In this document: positions 8,948 to 18,022 of the stretch, piece by piece
How positions within the stretch are numbered: the stretch's first letter is position 1
Layout: each line of letters begins with the position of its first letter
Assembly (NCBI RefSeq): GCF_000003605.2
Contig: NW_003124911.1
Coordinates: 29,503-47,524 of the forward strand
DNA: 18,022 nucleotides
Direction of reading: 5' to 3'
Origin: Saccoglossus kowalevskii
Taxonomy: Eukaryota; Hemichordata; Enteropneusta; Harrimaniidae
Program-made: the position numbers and the translations under genes
The notes under the pieces: model-generated
Databases searched by the model: none
Seen by the model: the letters and a program-made list of their open reading frames with translations, nothing else
What the model was told of the DNA's origin: nothing

Positions 8948-11445
8948 GAGGCCTTAGCTGATTTCACCGTACTATGAGGTTATCACCTGATATCACTTGA
9001 ATTGTGGGATACAAGTGACGTCAAGGGCTCGTATTTAATATCTATGGTCCGAAAAGGTGTCAGGGAAATCAGGATTTTACAAGGCTTCGCTTACGCTTCA
9101 TATGCTAAATCATGCTAATGACGTCTTTATTTCAAAATTGACAGAAATATAACCCTTCATAACAATATTTTTTTCAAAATATACTTTTGTCATCATTATT
9201 ATGAGTTACCGGTATTACCATTGCGCAATGCAACGAATTGTTGTTAACGAGTCTAAAGTATTCATATCAGAGTGATAAACATAGTACCGTCAAACGATTT
9301 TGTTTACTATGCGTACTGTTCAAGCACACACTTATGACGTTTAATGTGATTCTTACGATGTTTAATGTGAAATATTTTTAGTGATATTCACACTAAACGT
9401 CACTACTGTGTAAAATATACACCATGATCAAATCATGGATAAATCCATATATCATGTAAAAATACATAATATATGCATGTATGAAGCCTATTAGCATAAA
9501 TGAATATGTAACAAATCATATTTGCGAAATAACACATCAAAAAAAAAAAAAGCAAAATAAAAAAAAAACATTTTAGTACTGTAAAAGAAATGCATTGCAA
9601 AATAAAAGCACACACTACAACACAAAATGAGCTTGCCAAATCTTAATTTGTTTCCAGTCAAAAGATATTTCCAATCATCCTAAGGTGCTGAATAAGAATG
9701 GCCACCTTTCAAATTTATCCAATTAACAACACAATCAGCAACACAAACGGCTCATCTCATCGGTATTACGCTATCAACGGCCTACGTACTTTAATCACAA
9801 AATGGTATTCAGACATACATCGGAACCGAGGACAATTAAAGTCAATGCAATGAACGTAGATAATAAATAAGAAATGGATTTTCTATAATTTATTGAAATT
9901 GGACACCAATCACCTTATTTGTGCCTATTATTACTATCTTCCCTACAACCATGACAACCAAATTGGAAGTTACTATATAATAAAATTGGATGTAAGTAAG
10001 CTTGTGAGTTAAATAAGAAAAAAAAAAAAGTATTTTCTGAGGATTCCATGTTTGTATTTGTATTATTGCTTTGCGTTTGGGAATAACACACGATAAACAC
10101 AAGCTCTATGTCTTTATCAATATTCTTTCTGTCATACCGGTAATAGTGTTATTCAGACGTGTAGAATTCAACATCATCAACACCCCAGTTTGCTTTTATG
10201 AATGTATTTTTTTTTTAAATAATATTGCTATAATATGTATGTATTATTTTTATATAGTGAAATATAAAATAATGTTGTAGCTATGGCAACATACTCAGCA
10301 CCTTATCATCTTTCTATTAGAATATCCTTTATTAGAGAAACCAGAAGAAGAACATGGTATGGCCACTGCAAGTGAATTTTCTGTTTACCACATCATAATT
10401 ATCAGATGTACCGATATGTTTGAATTTTTCAGTAAAAAGCAAGTCACTGTAAGTGTTGTCATCAGGTGATGAAACCTTAATTCTTATATAATCTAAAACC
10501 TTTTTTTCATATACCTATTTAAAAGGGTTACCCAAAACTACAAATCAAACCAGGTACAATGTAGCTAGACTAATTATTAATTTAAATTATTAATAAATCA
10601 TTCTTTGGTATAATAATCATCATAATACTTAGCTGCATATTTTAGAAATTATGAACTTAAATTTTTTTTTTAAATATCTGCCTTCTTTTGATTGTTGTAA
10701 AAACAATTAAACTACCTCATCAATCACATTACAGTATGCCTTGGAGATTAATTACAGTTAATTAGTCTCATTAATTATTAGTTTTCACTTCAGTTACAAG
10801 TGTTGAACTTGTTAGCAGATAAAAGTAGAGAGATAGTATTTGCAACTTATACCAAGTTGTAAATTAGTCGGACACTGTATTTCACCTTGGCAGTACATAA
10901 AATTAAATACACACATCGGAAGAAACTTGAATCTGCAGGAATGGCTTGACATTCAACGTACTGAAATGCACCAATCTTATATAAATATTAAAATATGCAA
11001 ACTACATCATCAATATATGTTTCATATCAATATCTCAAATCTCTGTTATATATTAAAAACAAATATTGCTATAAAAATATATTTCTTGAATAACCATGTC
11101 TTAAAGTCGCCCACAATAATTCAAATTTTCTCAATATCCATGAGCTAAGAAGTTATGTAAAGTGGACTTCCTATCCATCATAAAATGTCTGATCTTAGCT
11201 GTTGTCAGCTGTGATTTTTTTCTTGCACCATATTATTAACCTGCATTTTTGAAATGCATAATACCTGTGGATCCACGGGATCCACTATAATCTACTAAAA
11301 TACAGATTTTATCGCAATTGAGTCTTTTATCAAGTTTTTACAATTACAAGTTTTTGTTTGTAGCATTTTGGTGTTCATATCAGCCATTAAAATAAATGTA
11401 ATCATTCGAACGCCATCATTTTTCTTGCCAAAATTTTGTATATAA
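8948..11445. other. AT-rich intergenic region between the convergent genes
   Basis: No supported gene. Short motifs noted are a full CRE palindrome (TGACGTCA, 9016-9023) beside a 7-bp inverted repeat (TCACTTG 8993-8999 with CAAGTGA 9012-9018), a C/EBP-type palindrome (TTGCGCAA, 9221-9228) and the repeated 14-mer at 9336-9401. The 102-codon frame at 10840-11148 is Ile/Asn/Lys-rich, as expected for a chance frame in AT-rich DNA. The part nearest 11445 may be downstream flank of the minus-strand gene. Confidence 0.5.
9336..9401. repeat. 14-mer present twice direct and once inverted
   Basis: GACGTTTAATGTGA at 9336-9349 recurs as GATGTTTAATGTGA at 9357-9370, exactly 21 bp on. It appears inverted at 9388-9401 as TCACACTAAACGTC, with one mismatch to the first copy and two to the second. 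The second and third copies can form a hairpin with a loop of about 17 nt. Function unknown; it could be a transposon end or a cluster of binding sites. Confidence 0.7.
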
Positions 11446-11451
11446 TTTATT
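11446..11451 (-). terminator. Candidate polyadenylation signal of the coiled-coil gene
   Basis: TTTATT on the plus strand gives AATAAA on the minus strand, about 210 bp after the stop codon at 11661-11663. That is a normal 3' UTR length, but the hexamer is common in AT-rich DNA, so support is weak. Confidence 0.3.
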
Positions 11452-11660
11452 TGTAAATTTTTGACCAAATGAATTACCCAGTATATACACTTTCTTTCAA
11501 ATTGAACAATTTTTGTAAAATAATGTTGGAAATATTATTTATGTCCGGCTATTACGTAACAAACAATGACTGTTGTTTGAATGATTATTGAACAGCTGAT
11601 TCTCATTAATGAATTCCTCATCAATTAGGATCAGAAAAAAGTTACTAATTATCCCAAAGC

Positions 11661-11938
11661 TCATGAATCAAAGAAATTATCATTTGTGGGTGTAATACTT
11701 CCTGCATTCTGGCGACTTTTCTGAGCCCACTGGTTATCCTGGCCAATCTCAAACTCATCGTTATCGTCCATGGGATCTAGCTGACGCTTGCGTGCCTCAG
11801 CACTTGTTAAGGGGTTGTAACGTTTCACCGGACTGCTTCTGCCATCATATATTCTTTCTGACGTTGACGACACAGCAGAGGCTACATTGCTGTCAACTGC
11901 AAGGTTGGAATTGTAACCATCTAACCAAGAATCCACAT
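11661..11938 (-). CDS. Last coding exon: acidic, disordered C-terminus of a coiled-coil protein
   Basis: Terminal exon of the minus-strand gene whose other exons here are 14543-14738 and 16877-16981. The acceptor TTTATTTAG ends at 11939, and the exon contributes AT plus 91 codons and TGA at 11661-11663. The previous exon ends with a single G, which with AT makes GAT (Asp), so the phase is exactly right. The segment begins VDSWLDGYNSNLAVDS, has a Ser-rich part, RSSPVKRYNPLTSAEARKR, the acidic DPMDDNDEFEIG, and ends NDNFFDS. It looks like a disordered regulatory or partner-binding tail; the SSP before VKR could be a proline-directed phosphosite (inferred). No domain recognised. The acceptor is unusual in being formed by a microsatellite. 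Without splicing, the frame stays open upstream through the repeat. Confidence 0.75.
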
Positions 11939-11939
11939 C

Positions 11940-11998
<59 letters not shown>

Positions 11999-12102
11999 GT
12001 GAGTGAGTGAGTGAGTGAGTGAGTGAGTGAGTGAGTGAGTGAGTGAGTGAGTGAGTGAGTGAGTGAGTGAGTGAGTGAGTGAGTGAGTGAGTGAGTGAGT
12101 GA
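11940..12102. repeat. Compound microsatellite (AAAT)n(GTGA)n
   Basis: About 14.5 copies of AAAT (11940-11998) run into about 26 copies of GTGA (11998-12102) with almost no interruption. On the minus strand this is (TCAC)26(TTTA)14, ending at the AG of the last exon's acceptor. Neither tetranucleotide gives a stop codon in any minus-strand frame, so it translates as four-residue repeats and inflates the apparent reading frame. The purity points to an active, length-variable locus. Confidence 0.95.
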
Positions 12103-12417
12103 TGAATAAAACACTTGAACACCTGCATATAATATTGGTCAGCCAAATTTACCGTAATCCTTGTATACAACCCTGTATACATACCTGTACATACATGTAC
12201 GAAACATCAATAGAGGAATGGAGAGTTCAGAACATGAAATTTAAAAGACGGTGCATGGACATCGCCCCATGCATGTGCGATATTTGTGTTGATAAACATT
12301 AATTTTCCCACAATTCAATGTGCTGTTCTAATGGAAATAACAAGTGTGAGGTTTGACCTGGGCATGACTCCCAATCACCAAAGAAATTACCCAGTTAAAG
12401 CTTCGTAACGTCTCAGT

Positions 12418-12624
12418 TTGTACTTTATTTTAGCTGGAATTAATTTTTGCTGAATAGACATATTGGGTGTTTTGTATGGAATTTATTTTCATAGATTTTT
12501 GACTAGCTGAATGTAAAATATAGGGGAAATGGTATATTCGCTGAATTGTATTTTCACTGTATTACTCCTTCAGCGAAAATAGCGAAAATTAATTCCATGC
12601 GAAAATAAAGTATTCTACAGTATA
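12418..12624. mobile_element. TA-flanked MITE, copy 2 (about 207 bp)
   Basis: Same family and orientation as 8803-8947. The left end reads TACTTTATTTTAGCTGGAAT and the reverse complement of the right end reads ACTGTAGAATACTTTATTTT then CGCATGGAATTAATTTT, so the inverted arms cover about 35 bp. The right end is followed by TA. The left end has lost its outermost bases (it reads TTTG before TACTTTATTT). It is longer than copy 1 because an internal segment near 12530-12600 is retained. It lies in the last intron of the coiled-coil gene. Confidence 0.75.
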
Positions 12625-13447
12625 ACAAATGTTATTTTTAGTTCATATGTGTATCTACTAGAGATGTTTAATAGAGTAAATACATTATATTATCATTACC
12701 AATCATAATTATAAAAAAAATTTGTTTATTGATTATGGAATATTAAAAATTAATAAATAAATATTATTATAAATATTATCTATTAATAAACAAACATGAA
12801 TTGTAAGGTTGATAAATATTCCTAAATCATCAATAAGATACACTCAATGGGTCAATTCATAGGCATCCTTTAAGAACAAGGTCAAACTGATATTTTCGCT
12901 TGAATTAATTTAACTATAATTTCTTCACTGTAGAATTAATTGAAACATACCAATTGTATACCAAGTCTCAATGGATATATATCAACCTTCAGAAGAGGTA
13001 GCCGCAACAAAAATTCTCAGACGCATAAATTAAGATTTTATATTATAAAGTCGCGTTGTCAAAAAGCATTGTCCTTACAGTGGTAAAGAAATCATTGTCT
13101 TAATTCTTAATTATGACAATTTTTCACTTTTCCTATATCAATGAGTACAAAATAGATTCATTAATTATATTTTATTTTTAGCATAGATAAACAAAAATAA
13201 ACATGCTTGCTGAATAGAGTAAATAAATAATTACCACACTTTAGAGTCAAACGTTGGTGCACACTGATGTACAATTTGATTACAGTTATTTACCTTTTGA
13301 GTGCCAGATATTTTTTCATGCCCAACATTCAGTGCAAATATTTTTATATTTTGTAAAATTTTTACTACCGGTAAGTTTCATCACTTAGTACATCCATGGT
13401 TTCATATTAATTTTGGACCATACAGACAGTTCCAGATATTAAATTTT

Positions 13448-13487
13448 AATTGTTGATAAAATGGTATGTTAATTTTTATCAACAATT
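13448..13487. repeat. Perfect 14-bp inverted repeat with 12-nt loop
   Basis: AATTGTTGATAAAA (13448-13461) and its exact reverse complement (13474-13487) surround a 12-nt loop, inside the last intron of the coiled-coil gene. The perfect stem stands out, but it is short and AU-rich for a microRNA precursor. It could be the remnant of a small palindromic element. Confidence 0.8.
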
Positions 13488-14542
13488 CATGTGCGGAAGA
13501 GCAGACTGTATATAATCCTTTTGTAGATGATGCCAAAAGTTGACAATTGTACTCAAAGGATTCTAAGAGGCTAGTATACTAAGTTGCAGTCCTTCCATGC
13601 ACTTGGAGAAAATGATTACAGGTGAGACTTATAGCAAGAGAAACCTAAAAGGTTTTAGGATAAAAATAGAAGTGATTTTGAGAAATCAGTTTGTACATCC
13701 TAGGTTAAGTAGTCCTAGAAATTGGGCAAATAAATCCAAGCAAGTGCAAGTTTACATATATTTTATAGAGAAGTGAAATAATCACAATAATCAGCAGTGC
13801 TTAAGGTAGCGAGACTATTATTTGTGTTGAAAATTACGATTTTCACATTTATTTATTAATTGATGAAATGCACTATAAACTTTCATATGATAAAGTCAAC
13901 ATAACATAGAATGTCATGTAAGTTGGTTAAAATGTATATTTTCTGAAGGGAAGCAAGGCAGCCTCAGTAGTGTTTTCCAAAATCAACAACACAGGTTTAA
14001 TCTGTGTGCCTATAAGTTTCAAAGATAAACTCAAGACAAAGCAATGTTAGGATGTGTTATCAGTAGCTATCTGACACACAATGAGTGTTTCCAAACATTC
14101 GTGGTTTGTCTCCGATTTTGGTGTTATCATATGCCGAATTTATCCAATTATAGCTATCCCATTCCTTTATTTTTTTGGTTTCTAATAGCCTTACACATTT
14201 GGATGCCCCTACACATGGTAAAACAGACCTTGATGGGAAAACAAATTGATTGTGCCGATAAACAAGCTTGAAAATCTTTGCTGTTACTTCATGGACGTTT
14301 ATCGCCAGCATAAATGCGTAATTATTTTTTTTACAGAAAAAGTAATTTTTCACCTTTGATTGAGTAACGCGACGTAGAATGCAGATACGGGCATGCAAAA
14401 TACACTTGTGAAAAGCTTGAAGTCTGGCGATTCGAAAAATATATACTTTCCCGGGTCTATTTGTAGTCATTTAGTCACAATTAGAAGATGAAAACAAGTA
14501 CGCAAATAATAGTCCTGCTACCTTAAAGACTGATGCTCTTAC

Positions 14543-14738
14543 CATCATTCGCATTAAAAGTGTCGTCTTTCTCCAAATCAAAATTAAGTTCTTCATTGTT
14601 TAGTTGTTTTATTCGTTTTGCTCTCTCTCTAGCCTGTCTCGCTTTTTCTTCTCTCAGTTTCTGTTTGGCTATTTTTTCATGCTGTGCCCTTGCCCTTTGT
14701 TTCTCTGCAATTTCCATCTTTTCAGAAATTTGTTGAAT
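14543..14738 (-). CDS. Internal exon: basic Lys/Arg/Glu/Ala helix of a coiled-coil protein
   Basis: The exon lies between acceptor TTTTTTTTTTTTAG (ending at 14739 on the minus strand) and donor GATG|GTAAGA. It is 196 nt: 65 codons in phase 0 plus one base carried to the next exon. It starts IQQISEKMEIAEK and continues RARAQHEKIAKQKLREEK with ARQARERAKRIKQL, a long charged helix without prolines, typical of single alpha-helices or coiled coils in cytoskeletal, centrosomal or ciliary proteins. It then turns acidic (NNEELNFDLEKDD). Phase agrees with both neighbouring exons, which is strong support. The family could not be named; cytoskeletal or ciliary roles are only suggested by composition. 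Confidence 0.85.
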
Positions 14739-16876
14739 CTAAAAAAAAAAAATATCCAAATAAGTTAACAGAGTTGACATAGTGATAAAAGTGATCAATA
14801 CATTGTAAGTATTTAATTTATGCAGAGTTGTGTATACTATAAATATTTTACAAAAACAATAACCCCACCGATATATAAACTTGGTGACATTATTTATTAT
14901 TAATCACCAAACATCATTATGGCAAAATCAAAGGACACAAATATTTGTTATGAAAAAATTTTAAAAGTTAAAATGTACATTTATGACACAACAGATAAAG
15001 AGATAAGAACACACGTTTATTTGGCAAAACAGGGGGGGCACGCTGCTGGGACCATACAAACAGTCTGAAATGCATAGCTGAAATCTGCCTAACAATGAGT
15101 GCTACCTAACTTGCCTAGACTAGTCCCACACACAGCGAGCCCCCCAGTGAAACGGTTAGCAGTGTCATACTACTAAATTGCAAACCAATTTTACTGACAT
15201 AACAAAAAAATGTGGACAAGGTCATGTACGTGTCATGTATGTCTGATGTCATTTCTTGTATGTGATTGTACCCTGTAAAGCAGTTAATATTTTTGCAAGA
15301 AAAACACATGTTACTATGGATTGTAATCAAAAACAGATTTCTTAGTGAATAGCAAGACCTCATATAATAAAATTGATAACATTTATAAAAGCAAAAAAAA
15401 AAGAAAAAAATTGACAGTTATTGTTTTGAGTATGTACAGTATTAGATGAAATATGTTTGTATTAAACATTTTTCTGACTTCCAAGACTTTTTTGGAACAT
15501 GCAAGTACAATTAACATCACATTCATGATCATTTCTAAGATCAATATGGACAATAAAGCTACAAGAAGACTGTGAACAAAATATAATATCACAAAGCTTC
15601 ATCAAACTTAGACGCATTATGTGAATCAGAACAAATCCATTTAGTGTCATATGCAATGCCTTGAAGATTCATTTTAACAAGGCCAATCAAGTTCGAATGA
15701 GTCACACACGTAAGGTTGTTTCAATAATTTGAATAATCACTATGAAATGGTAACGTATATTCCACCAAGAAGCAAGCTGATGAAAATATATTTTTTTCAT
15801 TTTTGATAGAATTTAATTTTTTTTTTATAATTATTATTTATGTTAAATAATGTTCACTTTTGTTGGTGATTTAATAACATTAATTCTTCAAATACCAGGT
15901 TTCCCCAAAACATTGGCCAAATTGGAAAAAAATTAAATTATATAGTATTTATTACTATTCAATTTAAATATATGAGAAGAATTCTATATTTCCCTTGATG
16001 TGTGACAGAATACATGTATAGAAATGCCACAGACATATATTTCAGATAACCTTCGCTATTTTAGATTACATCACTATGCACGTACAGAACGAATCAATAA
16101 CAAGTTGTTAAAGATGGGCAAGCAGATAAAATATACACCTGACAAAGATCACAGTACCACGTAATTAGTGAGTTTGTTAACAGAGCACTTCAAAGCCGTC
16201 AGTCATGATTTTCAACCATTACTGGCACCTCAATATAAATGGGTTTTAAATCCAGTAAATCCATCGTTCTGTGATATTTGATTTTCCTGAGCTTGACAGG
16301 AAGGTTTAACTGAGGGATTACAACAAAGGAAGACATTAATCTCTGGTCAATAAAAGTTGATCCATTGTAAGGACACGAAATAATCCCGGAATAAAATCTA
16401 ACTGCATGTGCAGAGAATTAAGTCATGACATGTATACTCCTGTCACCGCCATTAAAGGTCAGATTTCTAAAAAGCCCATTTTTAAAGGGCGGCAGTCGTC
16501 GTGCCGTGTCCTGTTCGATATGGGACTCATAACAACATATACAACGCGTGTAAAATACATTGTTTATTTACATAAAATTTGAACACGCGCTGCGCGACAA
16601 CCACCGAGCTTTAATGATTGACAAAATTCAAATTTCTAAAATCACTTCAATGTAACAAGCAACATATGCTTCATTTCCATTCCTTTGTTTATTCATTTTA
16701 TACATTGGTTCAATTCCGGCACAAATATTATTTTAATCAATATATTATTATTTAATTATTTTAATTAAATATATTAAATTAACATAATTATAATGGGCAA
16801 TGAAATGTAACTTTAGATAGACACAAAATTGATCACTTAGATGTTAACAGCTAAAAATGCTGCTGGAAATTTATAC
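14739..16876 (-). other. Intron of the coiled-coil gene
   Basis: It runs from GTATAA at 16876 to TTTTTAG ending at 14739, 2138 bp, AT-rich. It contains a G7 run (15032-15038), short chance reading frames (such as 15115-15363 and 15383-15592, minus), a very AT-rich low-complexity patch (16735-16800) and the first TTAA-flanked element (16486-16610). No gene or RNA is supported. Confidence 0.6.
16486..16610. mobile_element. TTAA-flanked MITE-like element, copy 1 (125 bp)
   Basis: TTAA lies at both borders (16482-16485 and 16611-16614). The left end AGGGCGGCAGTCGTCG and the reverse complement of the right end AGCTCGGTGGTTGTCG agree at 11 of 16 positions. TTAA target duplications are known for piggyBac and Kolobok transposons, so this is probably a non-autonomous derivative (inference). 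It also has an internal CGCGTGT/ACACGCG inverted pair. A shorter relative lies at 17619-17698 in the same orientation. Confidence 0.6.
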
Positions 16877-16981
16877 CTTCTCTTGTTGTTCTTGATGTCC
16901 TTTTTCGTATTCTCTAGCTGCCATTATTTCTTTGCGTCTTTTAGATGTACGTCTTGCACTCTTTGCTCGTTTTTGCAATTC
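16877..16981 (-). CDS. Internal exon: 35-residue helical segment of the coiled-coil protein
   Basis: Symmetrical 105-bp exon, phase 0 at both ends, between acceptor CTCACTCCTTAAG (ending at 16982 on the minus strand) and donor GAGAAG|GTATAA. It encodes ELQKRAKSARRTSKRRKE, then IMAAREYEKGHQEQQEK: a basic, helical stretch equal to five heptads, continuing straight into IQQISEK of the next exon. Skipping it would keep the frame. No further upstream exon was found to the right edge, so the N-terminal part and promoter are outside the window. The protein family is not recognised. Two related TTAA-flanked elements lie on either side of this exon. Confidence 0.75.
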
Positions 16982-17041
16982 CTTAAGGAGTGAGTAAAGA
17001 GGAAAAGTTAATAAATAATTCAGAACAAAAAAAATAAATAA

Positions 17042-17563
17042 TCTTTATTCTCATTTCGGGTATTAGATTCTGGTACCGTGCAGTTATCTGTTACTATAGA
17101 ACTATTTTCTTGTAATGTTAAAATATTTATATATCAAAATATATTGAGTAAACAGAACCTAGGTGACCTTTTCAGACATTTAACGGAGTGGTTTGAATAT
17201 TACCATTCATTATTTAACCCCAAAAATAATGCCTATATTACTGTACAGAATGATCTTTGGCATTACATGGAGCCATCATTACAAGATTTCCTGTGTGACA
17301 CTGATATATCACAGGTTGATCAAATTACGGATATGCTCTATATAAACTATGCATGCATGGTTCCAATTCAAGTCACAAGGTTATCTTCATTTTAATCTCA
17401 TCATTGTGTCAATTATGACACATTACTTGGCTGTCATGTTTAAAATGGGACCCACATGTCCAATACAACAGATGTGAAACCATTTAAAGAATGTTTACAG
17501 GATGATGTATGGGATTTTAAGTTATATTGTAGATATGCTTGTATAAATGATAAGACCCTTTAG
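17042..17563 (+). pseudogene. Eroded plus-strand reading frame, origin unknown
   Basis: From 17042 one frame runs 118 codons to TAA 17393-17395, then continues in the same register with only TAA 17441 and TAG 17561 as stops. About a dozen stops would be expected in DNA of this composition. The text looks protein-like: NLGDLFRHLTEWFEYYHSLF, PKNNAYITVQNDLWHYMEPS, then after the stops VKPFKECLQDDVWDFKLYCR. No family was recognised. It lies upstream of, and opposite to, the coiled-coil exons, probably inside an intron. Likely a decayed gene or transposon fragment; a chance frame cannot be excluded. Confidence 0.35.
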
Positions 17564-17618
17564 TATACTTAAAAAGGGTTGGAAAGGCCAGAATATCTAC
17601 TACATGTATCATATTTAA

Positions 17619-17698
17619 AGGGCGCCGTGTTATGGGACTCAAATACATTGTTTATTTACATGAAATTCGAACATGCGCTGCTCGACGACCACCGCGCT
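17619..17698. mobile_element. TTAA-flanked MITE-like element, copy 2 (80 bp)
   Basis: TTAA at 17615-17618 and 17699-17702. The right-hand 62 bp (17641-17702) match copy 1 at 56 of 62 positions by direct count. The left part is shortened by about 45 bp in several deletions relative to copy 1. Same orientation as copy 1, so the two are direct repeats about 1.1 kb apart. No coding capacity. Confidence 0.6.
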
Positions 17699-17702
17699 TT
17701 AA

Positions 17703-18022
17703 ACACATTTTATGCTTTTAGCTCATTTCGAAGGTTACATATTTGCAAAGTGGGAATGCAATTTTAAGTAAGTCTGATCATTATTTCATAAATTATGTAA
17801 ATGAGCAAAATTATATAGAATAAATTTGATTTTTAAATATTCCTGACAGAGTATATCAAAAGCTGGTTGTTGTTAATAGAGTGTTAACATAAATAAATCA
17901 GTAGGGCTATGATATTATTATAGCCTTTAGTAGAATTGCTTAGGTTAACTTAATGTCAGTTTCCTTGTCGTTATATTTATAGTCCAACTTGCTTTTGTGT
18001 TAATGTATATCAATTAATTTGA
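17703..18022. other. AT-rich sequence to the right edge
   Basis: No exon of the coiled-coil gene, RNA gene or repeat could be supported here. It is presumably intronic or upstream sequence of the minus-strand gene. The frame open from 17573 to 17767 crosses the second TTAA element and is not considered coding. Confidence 0.45.

Larger units (their letters stand above)
11939..14542 (-). other. Last intron of the coiled-coil gene
   Basis: It runs from donor GTAAGA (starting at 14542 on the minus strand) to TTTAG ending at 11939, 2604 bp. It holds the compound microsatellite, the second MITE copy and a perfect 14-bp hairpin. A 136-codon minus frame at 14060-14470 and an overlapping plus frame at 14044-14271 have no recognisable domain and are not called as genes. 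Confidence 0.65.

Noticed and set aside
9016-9023. Second full CRE palindrome as a promoter
   Set aside because: No first exon, donor or coding sequence is associated with it; it may be chance or a transposon border.
10840-11148. 102-codon plus-strand frame
   Set aside because: The Ile/Asn/Lys/His-rich text is what chance translation of AT-rich DNA gives, and it lies where the 3' flank of the minus-strand gene is expected.
12103-12182. Extension of the last exon's frame to a 173-residue protein with Thr-His-Ser-Leu repeats
   Set aside because: The extension is the microsatellite read in frame; the splice acceptor at 11939 and the phase match to 14543 show that the real exon starts at 11938.
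14060-14470. 136-codon minus-strand frame inside the last intron
   Set aside because: The length is borderline for chance, composition is unremarkable, no domain or splice support is seen, and another frame overlaps it on the other strand. It deserves a database search but not a gene call.
17573-17767. 62-codon plus-strand frame continuing the register of the eroded frame
   Set aside because: Most of it is the second TTAA-flanked element, so the open register is probably coincidental.
1-18022. CRISPR arrays, tRNA or rRNA genes, bacterial insertion sequences, viral genes
   Set aside because: No regular repeat-spacer pattern, tRNA T-loop signature, rRNA motif or recognisable viral protein was found on either strand.

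Overview
The window looks like nuclear DNA from an animal, probably a marine invertebrate. It is AT-rich, its exons are bounded by GT/AG splice sites, it carries non-autonomous DNA-transposon remnants, it has a long compound tetranucleotide microsatellite, and it shows no operon structure or ribosome-binding sites. The species cannot be fixed from the sequence. Nothing viral or prokaryotic is evident.

Layout, left to right. Positions 8-453 hold two blocks of a degenerate 21-bp tandem repeat, split by an unrelated insert with C-runs. Next comes a small GC-richer stretch with a perfect CRE palindrome (561-568) and a perfect splice donor after 644, read here as the promoter and untranslated first exon of a plus-strand gene. 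Its first intron (645-2011) contains homopolymer G/C runs and a hammerhead-ribozyme-like motif on the minus strand. The coding exon (2012 onward, start at 2035) encodes an unrecognised, mostly disordered protein of about 470 residues. The last part of its frame looks suspect: a different frame over 3339-3497 reads more like protein.

Positions 3498-11445 have no gene that can be defended. They hold four CTCF-like motifs between 4.1 and 7.1 kb, a 103-bp tandem duplication with C-tracts of different length, a TA-flanked MITE, and small inverted repeats.

From 11446 to 16981 the minus strand carries the 3' part of a second gene. Three exons (16877-16981, 14543-14738, 11661-11938) join in perfect phase to give 192 C-terminal residues: a basic Lys/Arg/Glu/Ala helix followed by an acidic, disordered tail. 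Its 5' part lies beyond the right edge. The acceptor of its last exon is built directly from a (TTTA)n/(TCAC)n microsatellite. Its introns hold a second copy of the TA-flanked MITE and a perfect 14-bp hairpin.

At the right end are two copies of a short element flanked by TTAA, one on each side of the 16877-16981 exon, and a plus-strand reading frame with few stops (17042-17563) that looks like an eroded coding sequence. The two genes are convergent and show no functional link. No clearly new biological system was found. The best leads are the frame switch at the end of the first gene, the microsatellite-built splice site, the TTAA element pair and the eroded frame.
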